Origin: Acidicaldus organivorans
GTDB lineage: Bacteria; Pseudomonadota; Alphaproteobacteria; Acetobacterales; Acetobacteraceae
NCBI GenBank assembly: GCA_000759655.1
Contig: KN174088.1
Location: forward strand, 1-8,402
Reading direction: 5' to 3'
Length of the DNA: 8,402 bases
Below are positions 1 through 6,326 of the stretch, piece after piece. The translations under genes were made by a program, and so were the position numbers. The notes under the pieces were generated by a model that was not told the DNA's origin, did not search any database, and worked only from the letters and a program-made list of their open reading frames with translations. Each line of letters starts with the position of its first letter. Positions within the stretch are counted from its first letter, which is position 1.

Positions 1-494
1 GCGGCGGGGCGCGGGACGGGCGGGATGGTCCTTCCGCCTTTTCGCTCGGCATGCACAACAACGCCAATATCCCGATCGAGATGGTCGAGGCGGAGATGCC
101 GCTTCGCCTGCGCCGTTACGCGCTTCGCCCCAATTCAGGGGGGCGCGGCCAATACCGGGGCGGGCTCGGCCTGATCCGCGAATGGGAAGTGCTCGCCGCC
201 GAGGCCGAATTCAGCGCCAATCTCGAACGGTTCCGTTTCCGCCCCTATGGCCTGGCCGGAGGCGAGCCGGGCGCGGCCGGGGCGCTCTTTCTCATCCGCG
301 ACGGAAGATGCGAGCCGCTCCCTGCCAAGATCGACAATGTCCCGTTGCGCCGCGGCGACGTGATCCGGCTCGAGACCTCGGGCGGGGGCGGGTTTGGTCC
401 TGCCGCGGCGCGTGATCCCCAAGCGCTGCGCCGCGACCGCGAGGAAGGTTATGTCACGGAGACGTATGTGACAGACGGGGAGGGGTTGTCTTGA
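1..494 (+). CDS. hyuB: Hydantoinase B / 5-oxoprolinase family subunit, C-terminal part (5' end outside window)
   Basis: The open frame enters from the left edge (first full codon at base 3) and gives the last 163 residues of a HyuB-type subunit, which is normally 500-600 residues long. HyuB-family proteins work in the cytoplasm with HyuA in ATP-dependent opening of hydantoin or 5-oxoproline rings; related proteins are carboxylases such as acetone carboxylase. The visible family signatures are the glycine-rich GGARDGRDG run, then MHNNANIPIE with an acidic-Pro stretch (EAEMP), then RPNSGGRGQYRGGLGL, then RPYGLAGGEPG. The family usually has Asp-Ser-Gly-Gly where this protein has Asn-Ser-Gly-Gly. 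ATG at base 51 is an internal methionine, not the start. The stop at 492-494 is 104 bases before the binding-protein gene on the same strand, which suggests an operon with the importer. The exact substrate cannot be told from this fragment, and a HyuA partner would lie upstream, unseen. Confidence 0.88.
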   Translation, partial: GGARDGRDGPSAFSLGMHNNANIPIEMVEAEMPLRLRRYALRPNSGGRGQYRGGLGLIREWEVLAAEAEFSANLERFRFRPYGLAGGEPGAAGALFLIRDGRCEPLPAKIDNVPLRRGDVIRLETSGGGGFGPAAARDPQALRRDREEGYVTETYVTDGEGLS

Positions 495-586
495 GCGGAA
501 GGTCGTCCTCTGTCATTCTCCAGGCCAGCCGGTCCCCATGCAGCGAAGAGAGCGGGCAAAAACAGGGGGCGGGGCGCGTCGAGAAC

Positions 587-595
587 AGGGAGGGG
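587..595 (+). promoter_or_regulatory. Ribosome binding site of the binding-protein gene
   Basis: AGGGAGGGG is a strong Shine-Dalgarno match. Its GGAGG core (589-593) lies five bases before ATG at 599. It decides the start: the same frame is open back to a TTG at 491, but that would put 36 hydrophilic residues in front of an otherwise normal signal peptide. Confidence 0.75.
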
Positions 596-598
596 TCC

Positions 599-1870
599 AT
601 GCGTTGGCGTCCAGGTGGGCGGGTGCGTTTTTTCGCTGCTCTCGTCCTTTCAGGCTTTCTTCTCGCGCAAAGCATGGCGGCGCGGGCCGCTGACGCCCCG
701 GACATTCCCATCGGCGCCGTCTTTCCGCTCACCGGCAACGGCTCCGAAGTGGGGCTCGATGCCAAGGCCGCGCTCGAGACCGAGGCCGAGATCATCAACA
801 CCCCCCATCCGCCGATCCCGATGCTGCTCGGCGCGGGTGGGGGGCTTCCCCATCTCGGCGGGGCGAAGGTCCGGCTCATCTTCGCCGACAGCCAGAACGA
901 TCCGCAAAAGGCGCGCGCCGAGGCCGAGCGGCTGATCACCCAGGAACACGTGGTGGCGATCATCGGGAGCTATACCTCGGCCACCGCCGCCACCATCAGT
1001 CAGGTCGCCGATCGTTACGAAATCCCCTACATTTCCTCGGACAATTCCTCCCCCTCGCTTTCGGCGCGCGGGCTCAAATGGTTCTTCCGCACCTCGCCGC
1101 ACGACGTGATGTTCACCCAGGCGATGTTCGATTTCTTCGACTGGATCGGGAAGAAAACCGGAAGGCCCCCCAAGAGCCTCGCTCTCATTTATGAGGACTC
1201 GATTTTCGGCGCCGACAGTTCGCGCGTGCAGAAGGAAATGGCCGCCGCCGCCCATCTCCCCATCGTCGCCGACATCCGCTACCGCGCCAACAGCCCCTCT
1301 CTCTCCGCCGAGGCCGAGCGTCTGCGTGCCGCCCACGCCGACGTGCTGATGCCCTCCTCCTACACCAATGACGCGATCCTGCTCATGCGCGCCATGCACG
1401 AGCTCGGCTATCAGCCCCCCGCGATCATGGCCCAGGATGCGGGCTTCGTCCAAAAAGCCTTTCTCGATGCGGTGGGCCCGCTGGCCGAAGGCGTGATGAG
1501 CCGCTCTGCCTTCGCCCTCGATGCGGTGGCGGCGCGCCCCGCCATTCCCGCCGTCAACCAACGCTACCGGGCGCGCAGCGGCAAGGACCTCAACGATCTC
1601 ACCGGGCGCGAGCTCACCGCGCTCCAGGTGCTCGCCGATGCGATCGACCGCGCCGGCAGCACCGATCACGAAAAGCTCCGCGCCGCGCTCCGCGCCACCG
1701 ACATCGACGGCAAGCAGACGATCATGCCCTGGCAAGGGGTGCGCTTCGACGAGACCGGCCAGAATGTCGAGGCCACGCCGGTGATCCAGCAGGTGATCGG
1801 CGGCGCCTACGTCACCGTCTTTCCCCCCGAGGTCGCCACCCACGCCCCACTCTGGCATGTCGGCGAATGA
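599..1870 (+). CDS. Periplasmic substrate-binding protein of a branched-chain-amino-acid-type (HAAT) ABC importer
   Basis: This 423-residue protein is a type 1 periplasmic binding protein of the LivK-like (Peripla_BP_6) family, which captures the solute and delivers it to the LivH/LivM permease. Residues 1-30 form a Sec signal peptide: a basic start (RWR...RVR), a hydrophobic core FFAALVLSGFLLA, and an ARA cleavage motif before Ala31-Asp32. The mature protein opens with the family's IPIGAVFPLTG strand, then FADSQNDPQKA (95-105), VVAIIGSYTSATA (118-130), the IPYISSDNSSPSLS segment (142-155) and WFFRTSPHD (161-169), all typical of this fold. Tyr125/Thr126/Ser127 and the SSDNSS region are where this family usually contacts ligand. 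An insert around 66-90 (AGGGLPHLGG) before the second strand is seen in a LivK subfamily with uncertain ligands. The gene directly follows hyuB and precedes livH. The ligand is unknown; classic leucine binding should not be assumed. Confidence 0.9.
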   Translation: MRWRPGGRVRFFAALVLSGFLLAQSMAARAADAPDIPIGAVFPLTGNGSEVGLDAKAALETEAEIINTPHPPIPMLLGAGGGLPHLGGAKVRLIFADSQNDPQKARAEAERLITQEHVVAIIGSYTSATAATISQVADRYEIPYISSDNSSPSLSARGLKWFFRTSPHDVMFTQAMFDFFDWIGKKTGRPPKSLALIYEDSIFGADSSRVQKEMAAAAHLPIVADIRYRANSPSLSAEAERLRAAHADVLMPSSYTNDAILLMRAMHELGYQPPAIMAQDAGFVQKAFLDAVGPLAEGVMSRSAFALDAVAARPAIPAVNQRYRARSGKDLNDLTGRELTALQVLADAIDRAGSTDHEKLRAALRATDIDGKQTIMPWQGVRFDETGQNVEATPVIQQVIGGAYVTVFPPEVATHAPLWHVGE

Positions 1871-1891
1871 CGCGCGGGACCCGGCGGTGAG

Positions 1892-1908
1892 GCCTTGCGC
1901 AAAAAGGC
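1892..1908 (+). other. Small inverted repeat in the gap between the binding-protein gene and livH
   Basis: GCCTT (1892-1896) and AAGGC (1904-1908) form a five-base-pair stem with a seven-base loop inside the 54-base gap. In many importer operons a stem-loop after the binding-protein gene stabilises its mRNA or trims downstream expression. This one is short and has no T-run, so it is only a candidate. Confidence 0.25.
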
Positions 1909-1924
1909 GTGAGGCGCGGGCGGC

Positions 1925-2803
1925 ATGAGCGCGGCCGATCTCGCCCAGGTCGCGGCAAGCGGGCTCCTCATCGGCCTCCTCTACGCGCTGATCGCAGCAG
2001 GGCTCTCCCTCATCTTCGGCCTGATGGACGTGGTCAATTTCGCGCATGGCGAGCTCCTCATGCTCGCCATGTATGCAACCTTCCTCCTCAACCGCGCCGC
2101 CGGCCTCGACCCGCTGCTCGCCACGCCGCTCATCGCCCTCTTCCTCTTCGCGCTCGGCCTCGTCCTCTATCGCGGCCTGATGGCCCGGGCGCTCACCGTC
2201 ACCGTCAATCGCGGCATGGTGCAGATCTTCATCACCTTCGGGCTCGCCATCTTCCTGCGCGGGGCAGCACAGTTCGCCTTCGGCGCCGAATTCCGCAGCA
2301 TTCCGAAAAGCTGGCTCGCCAATGAGAGCGCCCGCCTGGGCCCCGTGATCCTCCCCTGGCCGCAGCTCGCCGCGGGCCTGATCGCCTTTCTGGCCTTTCT
2401 CCTTCTCTTCCTCGTGCTGCGCAGCGAATTCGGCCGCGCGCTCGAGGCCACCCGCGAAGACCGTGAGGCGGTGGCGTTGATCGGCATCGACCGTGAGCGC
2501 ATCTTCGCGCTGGGCTTTGGGCTGGGGACGGGCGCGGTGGGCATCGCCGGGGCGGCGCTTGCCGCGTTTTACTACATCTCGCCCGATGTCGGGGCCAATT
2601 TCGCGCTCATCGCCTATGTCACGGTAGCGCTGGGCGGTTTCGGGAGCCTCGCCGGGGCGCTGCTCGCCGGGATCCTCATCGGCGAGGTCGAGGCGTTCAC
2701 CGCCTTCCTGCTCACCCCATCCCTCAAGCAGCTCGGCATGTTCGCCCTTTACGTCGCGGTGCTGGCGCTCCGCCCGCAAGGGCTGTTCGGGGCGCGGCAA
2801 TGA
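1925..2803 (+). CDS. livH: LivH-family permease of the HAAT ABC importer
   Basis: This 292-residue inner-membrane protein is one half of the translocation pore and pairs with the LivM-like protein next to it. It is almost wholly hydrophobic, with roughly eight membrane segments. Family marks are VVNFAHGELLML (36-47), which follows the first long helix. The cytoplasmic coupling loop GRALEATREDREAVALIGID (170-189) is the EAA-like segment that docks on the ATPases. GGFGSLAGALLAG (237-249) and the closing LRPQGLFG (282-289) are also typical. Length is usual for LivH (about 290-310). ATG at 1925 has only a modest GAGG (1911-1914) ten bases upstream; the alignment-typical N-terminus supports it. 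The stop overlaps the livM start as ATGA, implying translational coupling. Substrate is set mainly by the binding protein and remains unknown. Confidence 0.92.
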   Translation: MSAADLAQVAASGLLIGLLYALIAAGLSLIFGLMDVVNFAHGELLMLAMYATFLLNRAAGLDPLLATPLIALFLFALGLVLYRGLMARALTVTVNRGMVQIFITFGLAIFLRGAAQFAFGAEFRSIPKSWLANESARLGPVILPWPQLAAGLIAFLAFLLLFLVLRSEFGRALEATREDREAVALIGIDRERIFALGFGLGTGAVGIAGAALAAFYYISPDVGANFALIAYVTVALGGFGSLAGALLAGILIGEVEAFTAFLLTPSLKQLGMFALYVAVLALRPQGLFGARQ

Positions 2804-3801
2804 GCCATCCCCACGCCCTTCCCGCGCCTTCCCTCCTTCTCGCCCATCGCCGCCGCGGGCTGGCGCTCGCGGGCTTTTTCCTCCTCCTGTTGCTGGGGGG
2901 CGCAGGTGTCTCCGATCCCTACACCGCCAATCTCCTCATCATCGCCCTCCTCTTCGCCGGGCTTGCCCAGAGCTGGAACCTCTTAGGCGGGTTCTGCGGG
3001 CAGATCTCTCTCGGCCATGCGCTCTATTTCGGCCTCGGCGCCTATCTCACCACGCTCGCCCGGCTCGACCACATCCCGACCCTCGCCGCCCTTCCAGCCG
3101 CCGCTCTCGTGGGCGGGGCCGCCGCGGTGCTGATCGGGCTTCCGGTGTTCCGGCTTACCGGACATCATTACGCGATCGCAACGCTCGTCATCGCCGAGGC
3201 CGTCTATCTCCTCTTCCTCAACTGGGACTGGGTCGGCGCAGCGAGCGGTCTCTTCGTCTCCTACCAGGGCGAGAGCTGGCTCGATCTCTCCTTCCGCACC
3301 AGCAAGTTCCCCTACCTTCTCGCCATGCTGCTCTATGCCGGGGGGATCACCGCGCTCGCCTGGGCGCTCTCCGCCGCCCGGCTCGGCTATGACTGGCGGG
3401 CGGTGCGCGATGACCCAGCTGCCGCAGCCAGCCTCGGCGTGGGCGTGCACCAGGTGAAGCTGCTCGCCGCCCTCCTCTCCGGGGCGGGCACCGCGCTGGG
3501 GGGCGGGCTCTACGCGGCCTATGTCAACTACGTCGATCCCGACAGTGTCATGGCGAGCCGACTTTCCATCGAAATCGCGCTCCCCGCAGTGATGGGCGGA
3601 GTGGGCACGCTGTGGGGACCGCTGATCGGGGCGGCGGTCGAAGTGCCGGTGAGCGAGTTCTCCCGCTCCTATATGGGAGGCTCCGGCCAGGGCTTCGATC
3701 TCATGGTCTATGGCGGGCTGATCATGGCGATCGCCCTGTTCCGCCCGGAGGGGCTCGCCAGTCTGCTCGCGGGGTTGAGACGTCGTGGCCGCACTGCTTG
3801 A
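2800..3801 (+). CDS. livM: LivM-family permease of the HAAT ABC importer
   Basis: This 333-residue protein is the second membrane subunit of the importer. After a short basic N-terminus (AHRRRG, 15-20) come about eight to nine hydrophobic segments. Family marks are SWNLLGGFCGQISLGHALYF (58-77) with following GLGAY, the coupling loop GYDWRAVRDDPAAAASLGV (196-214), MGGVGTLWGPLIGA (265-278) and FRPEGL (314-319). The ATG at 2800 overlaps the livH stop by four bases, with no strong ribosome site of its own, so it is probably translated by ribosomes finishing livH. Length is within the normal LivM range (about 320-420), at the shorter end because it lacks the extra N-terminal helices of the E. coli protein. 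The C-terminus is basic (RRRGRTA), and its last 17 bases are shared with the start of livG. Confidence 0.92.
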   Translation: MSHPHALPAPSLLLAHRRRGLALAGFFLLLLLGGAGVSDPYTANLLIIALLFAGLAQSWNLLGGFCGQISLGHALYFGLGAYLTTLARLDHIPTLAALPAAALVGGAAAVLIGLPVFRLTGHHYAIATLVIAEAVYLLFLNWDWVGAASGLFVSYQGESWLDLSFRTSKFPYLLAMLLYAGGITALAWALSAARLGYDWRAVRDDPAAAASLGVGVHQVKLLAALLSGAGTALGGGLYAAYVNYVDPDSVMASRLSIEIALPAVMGGVGTLWGPLIGAAVEVPVSEFSRSYMGGSGQGFDLMVYGGLIMAIALFRPEGLASLLAGLRRRGRTA

Positions 3802-4513
3802 GGTCGAGGGGGTGAGCAAGGCGTTCGGCGGGCTCGCCGCGCTCACCGATGTCTCCTTTCACCTCGAAGGCGGCGAGATCCTCGGCCTGATCGGCCCCAA
3901 CGGCGCGGGCAAGAGCACCCTCTTCGGCTGCATCGCGGGCGCGATCCGCCCCGACCGGGGCCGCATCCGCTTCGCCGGCCGCGACATCACCGGGCTTGGC
4001 GCGGAGCGCATCGCCCGGGCCGGGATCGGGCGGACCTTTCAGGTGATGCGGAGCTTCGAGACGCTGAGCGTGCTCGAGAACGTGCTGGTGGGGAGTTTCC
4101 GCCGCCATCGCCGCCTTCGCCCCGCGCTCGCCGCCTCCCGCGCCGTGCTCGAACGGACCGGCCTTTTGGGGCGCGAGAACGTCCCCGCCGCCGCCCTCAC
4201 CCCCGCCGAGAAGCGCCGCCTCGAAATCGCCCGCGCGCTTGCCCTCAGCCCCCGCCTGCTGCTTCTCGATGAGACGCTCACCGGCCTCACCCCGCGCGAG
4301 GCGGAAGAGGGGGTCGCCCTGCTCCGCGCCCTTCGCGCCGAGGGGCTCACCCTGCTCATGGTCGAGCACGTGATGGAGATCCTGCTGCCGCTGGTCGATC
4401 GGGTGGTGGTGCTCGATCTCGGCCGGGTGCTCACCATCGGCACGCCGGAGGAGATCGTCCGCCATCCCGAGACGCTCCGCGCCTATTTCGGAGAGCGCCA
4501 TGCTCGAGGTTGA
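3785..4513 (+). CDS. livG: LivG-family ATP-binding protein of the HAAT importer, with degenerate ABC signature
   Basis: This 242-residue cytoplasmic ATPase energises the importer as a partner of LivF. It has Walker [10 protein letters not shown] (37-45), the Q-loop in GRTFQ (Gln86), Walker B LLLLDE (158-163) and the H-loop histidine in VEHVME (His195). Where LivG normally reads [16 protein letters not shown], this protein reads [16 protein letters not shown] (138-153), so the Ser and Gly of the LSGGQ signature are lost. The residue after the catalytic Glu163 is Thr instead of Pro. It is slightly short for LivG (about 250-260) because the segment between Q-loop and signature is reduced. The start is GTG at 3785, inside the last 17 bases of livM, chosen because the protein then begins with the normal [14 protein letters not shown] strand. 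Homologous LivG-like subfamilies with altered signatures exist, so I read this as a divergent subunit rather than a dead one. Confidence 0.9.
   Translation: MAALLEVEGVSKAFGGLAALTDVSFHLEGGEILGLIGPNGAGKSTLFGCIAGAIRPDRGRIRFAGRDITGLGAERIARAGIGRTFQVMRSFETLSVLENVLVGSFRRHRRLRPALAASRAVLERTGLLGRENVPAAALTPAEKRRLEIARALALSPRLLLLDETLTGLTPREAEEGVALLRALRAEGLTLLMVEHVMEILLPLVDRVVVLDLGRVLTIGTPEEIVRHPETLRAYFGERHARG
4490..4495 (+). promoter_or_regulatory. Ribosome binding site of livF inside the livG end
   Basis: GGAGAG lies within the last livG codons, with its GGAG core six bases from the livF ATG at 4500. Together with the 14-base overlap this supports both the start and coupled translation of the two ATPases. 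Confidence 0.6.
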
Positions 4514-5201
4514 GGGGCTTTCCGGCGGCTACCGCCATCTCCCCGTCCTGCACGAGGTGAGCCTCCGGGTGGAACCGGGCGAAATCGTCGCCGTGCTCGG
4601 CGCCAACGGGGCGGGCAAGAGCACGCTGCTCAAGGCGATCGCCGGGCTGATCGGACGCTCGGGCCGCATCCGGTTCGCGGGCGAGGAGATCACCTCCTGG
4701 CCCGCGCACCGCATCGCGCGGCGCGGTCTGCACCTCGTCCCCGAGGGCCGCCGCCTTTTCCCGGGCTTGAGCGTGCGCGACAATCTCCGCCTCGGCGCCT
4801 ATGCCCGCCGCGGCGCGCCGGACCGTCTCGCCCCTCTCGAGGAGGTCTTCGCCCTATTCCCCCGGCTCCGCGAAAGGCTGGACCAGCGCGCTGGCACGCT
4901 CTCGGGAGGCGAGCAGCAAATGCTCGCCATCGGGCGGGGGCTGATGACCGCCCCCCACCTCCTCATGCTGGATGAGCCAAGCCAGGGGATCGCCCCTCGT
5001 CTGGTCGATGAACTCTTCGCCGCGATCGAGGCGATCCGCCAGAGCAGCCGCGCCGTCCTCCTCGTCGAGCAGCGGCTGGCGGAAGCGCTCGCCCTCGCCG
5101 ACCGCGCCTATGTGTTGCAAAGCGGGCGGATCGTGATGGAGGGACCTGCCCGCGACATCGCCGCCGATCCCGCCATCCGCCGCGCCTATCTCGGCATGTG
5201 A
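4500..5201 (+). CDS. livF: LivF-family ATP-binding protein of the HAAT importer
   Basis: This 233-residue ATPase is the second nucleotide-binding subunit. It has Walker A GANGAGKST (34-42), the LivF-specific block VPEGRRLFPGLSVRDNL (80-96), the canonical signature LSGGEQQMLAIGRGLM (134-149), Walker B LLMLDEPSQGIAP (154-166) and LLVEQRLAEAL (187-197). As is usual for LivF, the H-loop position carries Gln191 (VEQ) instead of His. Length is typical (about 233-240). ATG at 4500 lies 14 bases inside livG and has a good ribosome site. It is the last gene of the operon; the stop at 5199-5201 is 26 bases from the stop of the convergent denD gene. Only LivF carries an intact LSGGQ-like motif, so the LivG/LivF pair is functionally asymmetric. 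Confidence 0.93.
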   Translation: MLEVEGLSGGYRHLPVLHEVSLRVEPGEIVAVLGANGAGKSTLLKAIAGLIGRSGRIRFAGEEITSWPAHRIARRGLHLVPEGRRLFPGLSVRDNLRLGAYARRGAPDRLAPLEEVFALFPRLRERLDQRAGTLSGGEQQMLAIGRGLMTAPHLLMLDEPSQGIAPRLVDELFAAIEAIRQSSRAVLLVEQRLAEALALADRAYVLQSGRIVMEGPARDIAADPAIRRAYLGM

Positions 5202-5219
5202 AGTGACGGGCGCTCGCGG

Positions 5220-5235
5220 TCCCCGTCTCAGGGGA
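5220..5235. terminator. Weak hairpin at the livF/denD convergence
   Basis: TCCCC (5220-5224) and GGGGA (5231-5235) form a five-base-pair stem around a six-base loop that includes the denD stop codon. The 26-base convergent gap must hold or neighbour the ends of both transcripts, but there is no T-run on either strand. Treat it as a weak bidirectional candidate only. Confidence 0.2.
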
Positions 5236-6214
5236 GCTTGCCGCCGAGTTCGTCCTCGATGTGGACGCGGATGATTTCGTCGAACGAGCTCTCGGCGGTA
5301 AAGCCGAGCTCACGCGCCCGCTTCGCCTCGAAGCGGGTCGGCCAGCCCGCGACGATGCGGGCAATGGTGGGATCGGGCTCGCGGCGGATGAGCCGCACCG
5401 CCTTCTCCCCGGCCACCCGGCGCAGCGCCTCGATCTGTTCGGCAACCGTCGCCGAGAGGCCTGGCATGGTGAGGTTGGGCCGCCCGCCCAGGCGGCTCAC
5501 GTCGAGCATGGCGGCGTGGAGGAAGAAGCTCACTGCGGCGCGCGGGCTCGCATGCCAGTGGCGGACGTCCTCGCTCACCGGCAGCACCGCTTCCTTGCCC
5601 TGGAGCGGCTCGCGCAGGATGTTGGAAAAGAAGCCCGAGGCGGCCTTGTTGGGGGCGCCCGGACGGATGCAGATGGTGGGAAGCCTGAGCCCGACCCCCT
5701 CGAAGAAGCCGCGGCGGGAGTAATCGGCGAGCAGAAGCTCGTCGATTGCCTTCTGCGTGCCGTAGGAGGTGAGCGGCGTGGTGTGGAAGTCGTCGGGGAT
5801 GGGATCGGGAAACGGCGCGCCGAAGACGGCGATCGAGGAGGCGAAGACCACGCGCGGCTTGTAGGGCGCGCTCTCGCCCTCGCGACGGATCGCCTCGAAG
5901 AGATCGCGCGTGCAGTCGAGATTGACGCGGTAGCCCTTCTCGAAATCGGCCTCCGCCTCGCCGGAGACGATGGCGGCGAGGTGGAAGATGAGATCGGGCC
6001 GTTCGGCGATCGCCCGCCGCGCCGCGCCGGGGGCGGCGAGGTCGATGGCGCGGGTCTCGACGCGGCCCGCAAACCCCGCCGGGGCTTCGGGGGCGACGAT
6101 GTCGTAGAGCGAAAGCCGCTCGACCGGCCGGCCGCCGACCGCCCCGTCCCGTGCGAGGCGGGCGGCGAGTTTGCGCCCGATCATGCCAGCCGCACCGGTG
6201 ATCATCACGTGCAT
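5228..6214 (-). CDS. denD: D-erythronate dehydrogenase (NAD-dependent epimerase/dehydratase family)
   Basis: The 328-residue cytoplasmic protein is an extended short-chain dehydrogenase closely resembling DenD, which oxidises D-erythronate to 2-oxo-tetronate with NAD in four-carbon acid sugar catabolism. The Rossmann motif ITGAAGMIG (5-13) opens the protein. Asp38 at the end of the second strand (SLYDIV) fits NAD preference. HLAAIVSGEAEADFEKG (78-94) is very typical of DenD. The catalytic set is Ser126/Ser127 in ASSIAVFG (125-132) plus Tyr151 and Lys155 in SYGTQKAIDELLLADY. LRLPTICIRPG (177-187), NKAASGFFSNI (189-199) and the DVRHWHASPRAAV segment (216-228) are also family hallmarks. An ATG at 6218-6220 is in frame but touches the ribosome site, so I use the next ATG. 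In known pathways DenD works with OtnK, OtnC and OtnI; none is visible here, so the physiological substrate is likely but not proven by context. Confidence 0.87.
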   Translation of the reverse strand: MHVMITGAAGMIGRKLAARLARDGAVGGRPVERLSLYDIVAPEAPAGFAGRVETRAIDLAAPGAARRAIAERPDLIFHLAAIVSGEAEADFEKGYRVNLDCTRDLFEAIRREGESAPYKPRVVFASSIAVFGAPFPDPIPDDFHTTPLTSYGTQKAIDELLLADYSRRGFFEGVGLRLPTICIRPGAPNKAASGFFSNILREPLQGKEAVLPVSEDVRHWHASPRAAVSFFLHAAMLDVSRLGGRPNLTMPGLSATVAEQIEALRRVAGEKAVRLIRREPDPTIARIVAGWPTRFEAKRARELGFTAESSFDEIIRVHIEDELGGKLP

Positions 6215-6220
6215 CGTCAT

Positions 6221-6228
6221 CCTCCCTT
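6221..6228 (-). promoter_or_regulatory. Ribosome binding site of denD, decides the start
   Basis: Read on the minus strand this is AAGGGAGG, followed at once by ATGACGATG. The first ATG abuts the site with no spacer, while the second (6212-6214) has six bases, a normal distance. It also gives the family-typical N-terminus MHVMITGAAG. Confidence 0.7.
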
Positions 6229-6289
6229 GGCATCCTTACCGGGTAAGCATCCTCCCCCTCGGCGGGGCGAGCCCGACCATACCGGGCCC

Positions 6290-6312
6290 GGGGCGGCAGG
6301 GAAAGCCGCCCC
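6290..6312 (-). terminator. GC-rich stem-loop downstream of the KimA-like gene
   Basis: GGGGCGGC (6290-6297) and GCCGCCCC (6305-6312) are perfect eight-base arms around a seven-base loop. The element starts about 15 bases past the permease stop codon (6327-6329) and before denD. No T-run follows on the minus strand, so it may be a weak terminator, an RNA-stability element, or simply a barrier that lowers read-through into denD. A ten-base palindrome, CCGGGCCCGG (6282-6291), abuts it, and GCCCG/CGGGC (6271-6275/6283-6287) could form a second, competing hairpin. Confidence 0.4.
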
Positions 6313-6326
6313 CTTCGGGCACGCCG

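Noticed and set aside
491..520. Possible promoter, TTGAGC then CATTCT with 17-base spacing, between hyuB and the binding-protein gene
   Set aside because: The -10 match is only three of six and the GC-rich background gives such hits by chance; no support for transcription starting here.
491..598. Longer version of the binding protein starting at TTG 491, overlapping the hyuB stop (TTGA)
   Set aside because: It would place 36 hydrophilic residues before a standard signal peptide; the strong ribosome site just before ATG 599 fixes the start there.
650..2800. A 716-residue open frame on the minus strand opposite the binding-protein and livH genes
   Set aside because: It is rich in Glu, Gly, Arg and His with no recognisable domain, and lies wholly antisense to two clear genes. 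Long antisense frames are expected when GC-rich codons leave few stop codons.
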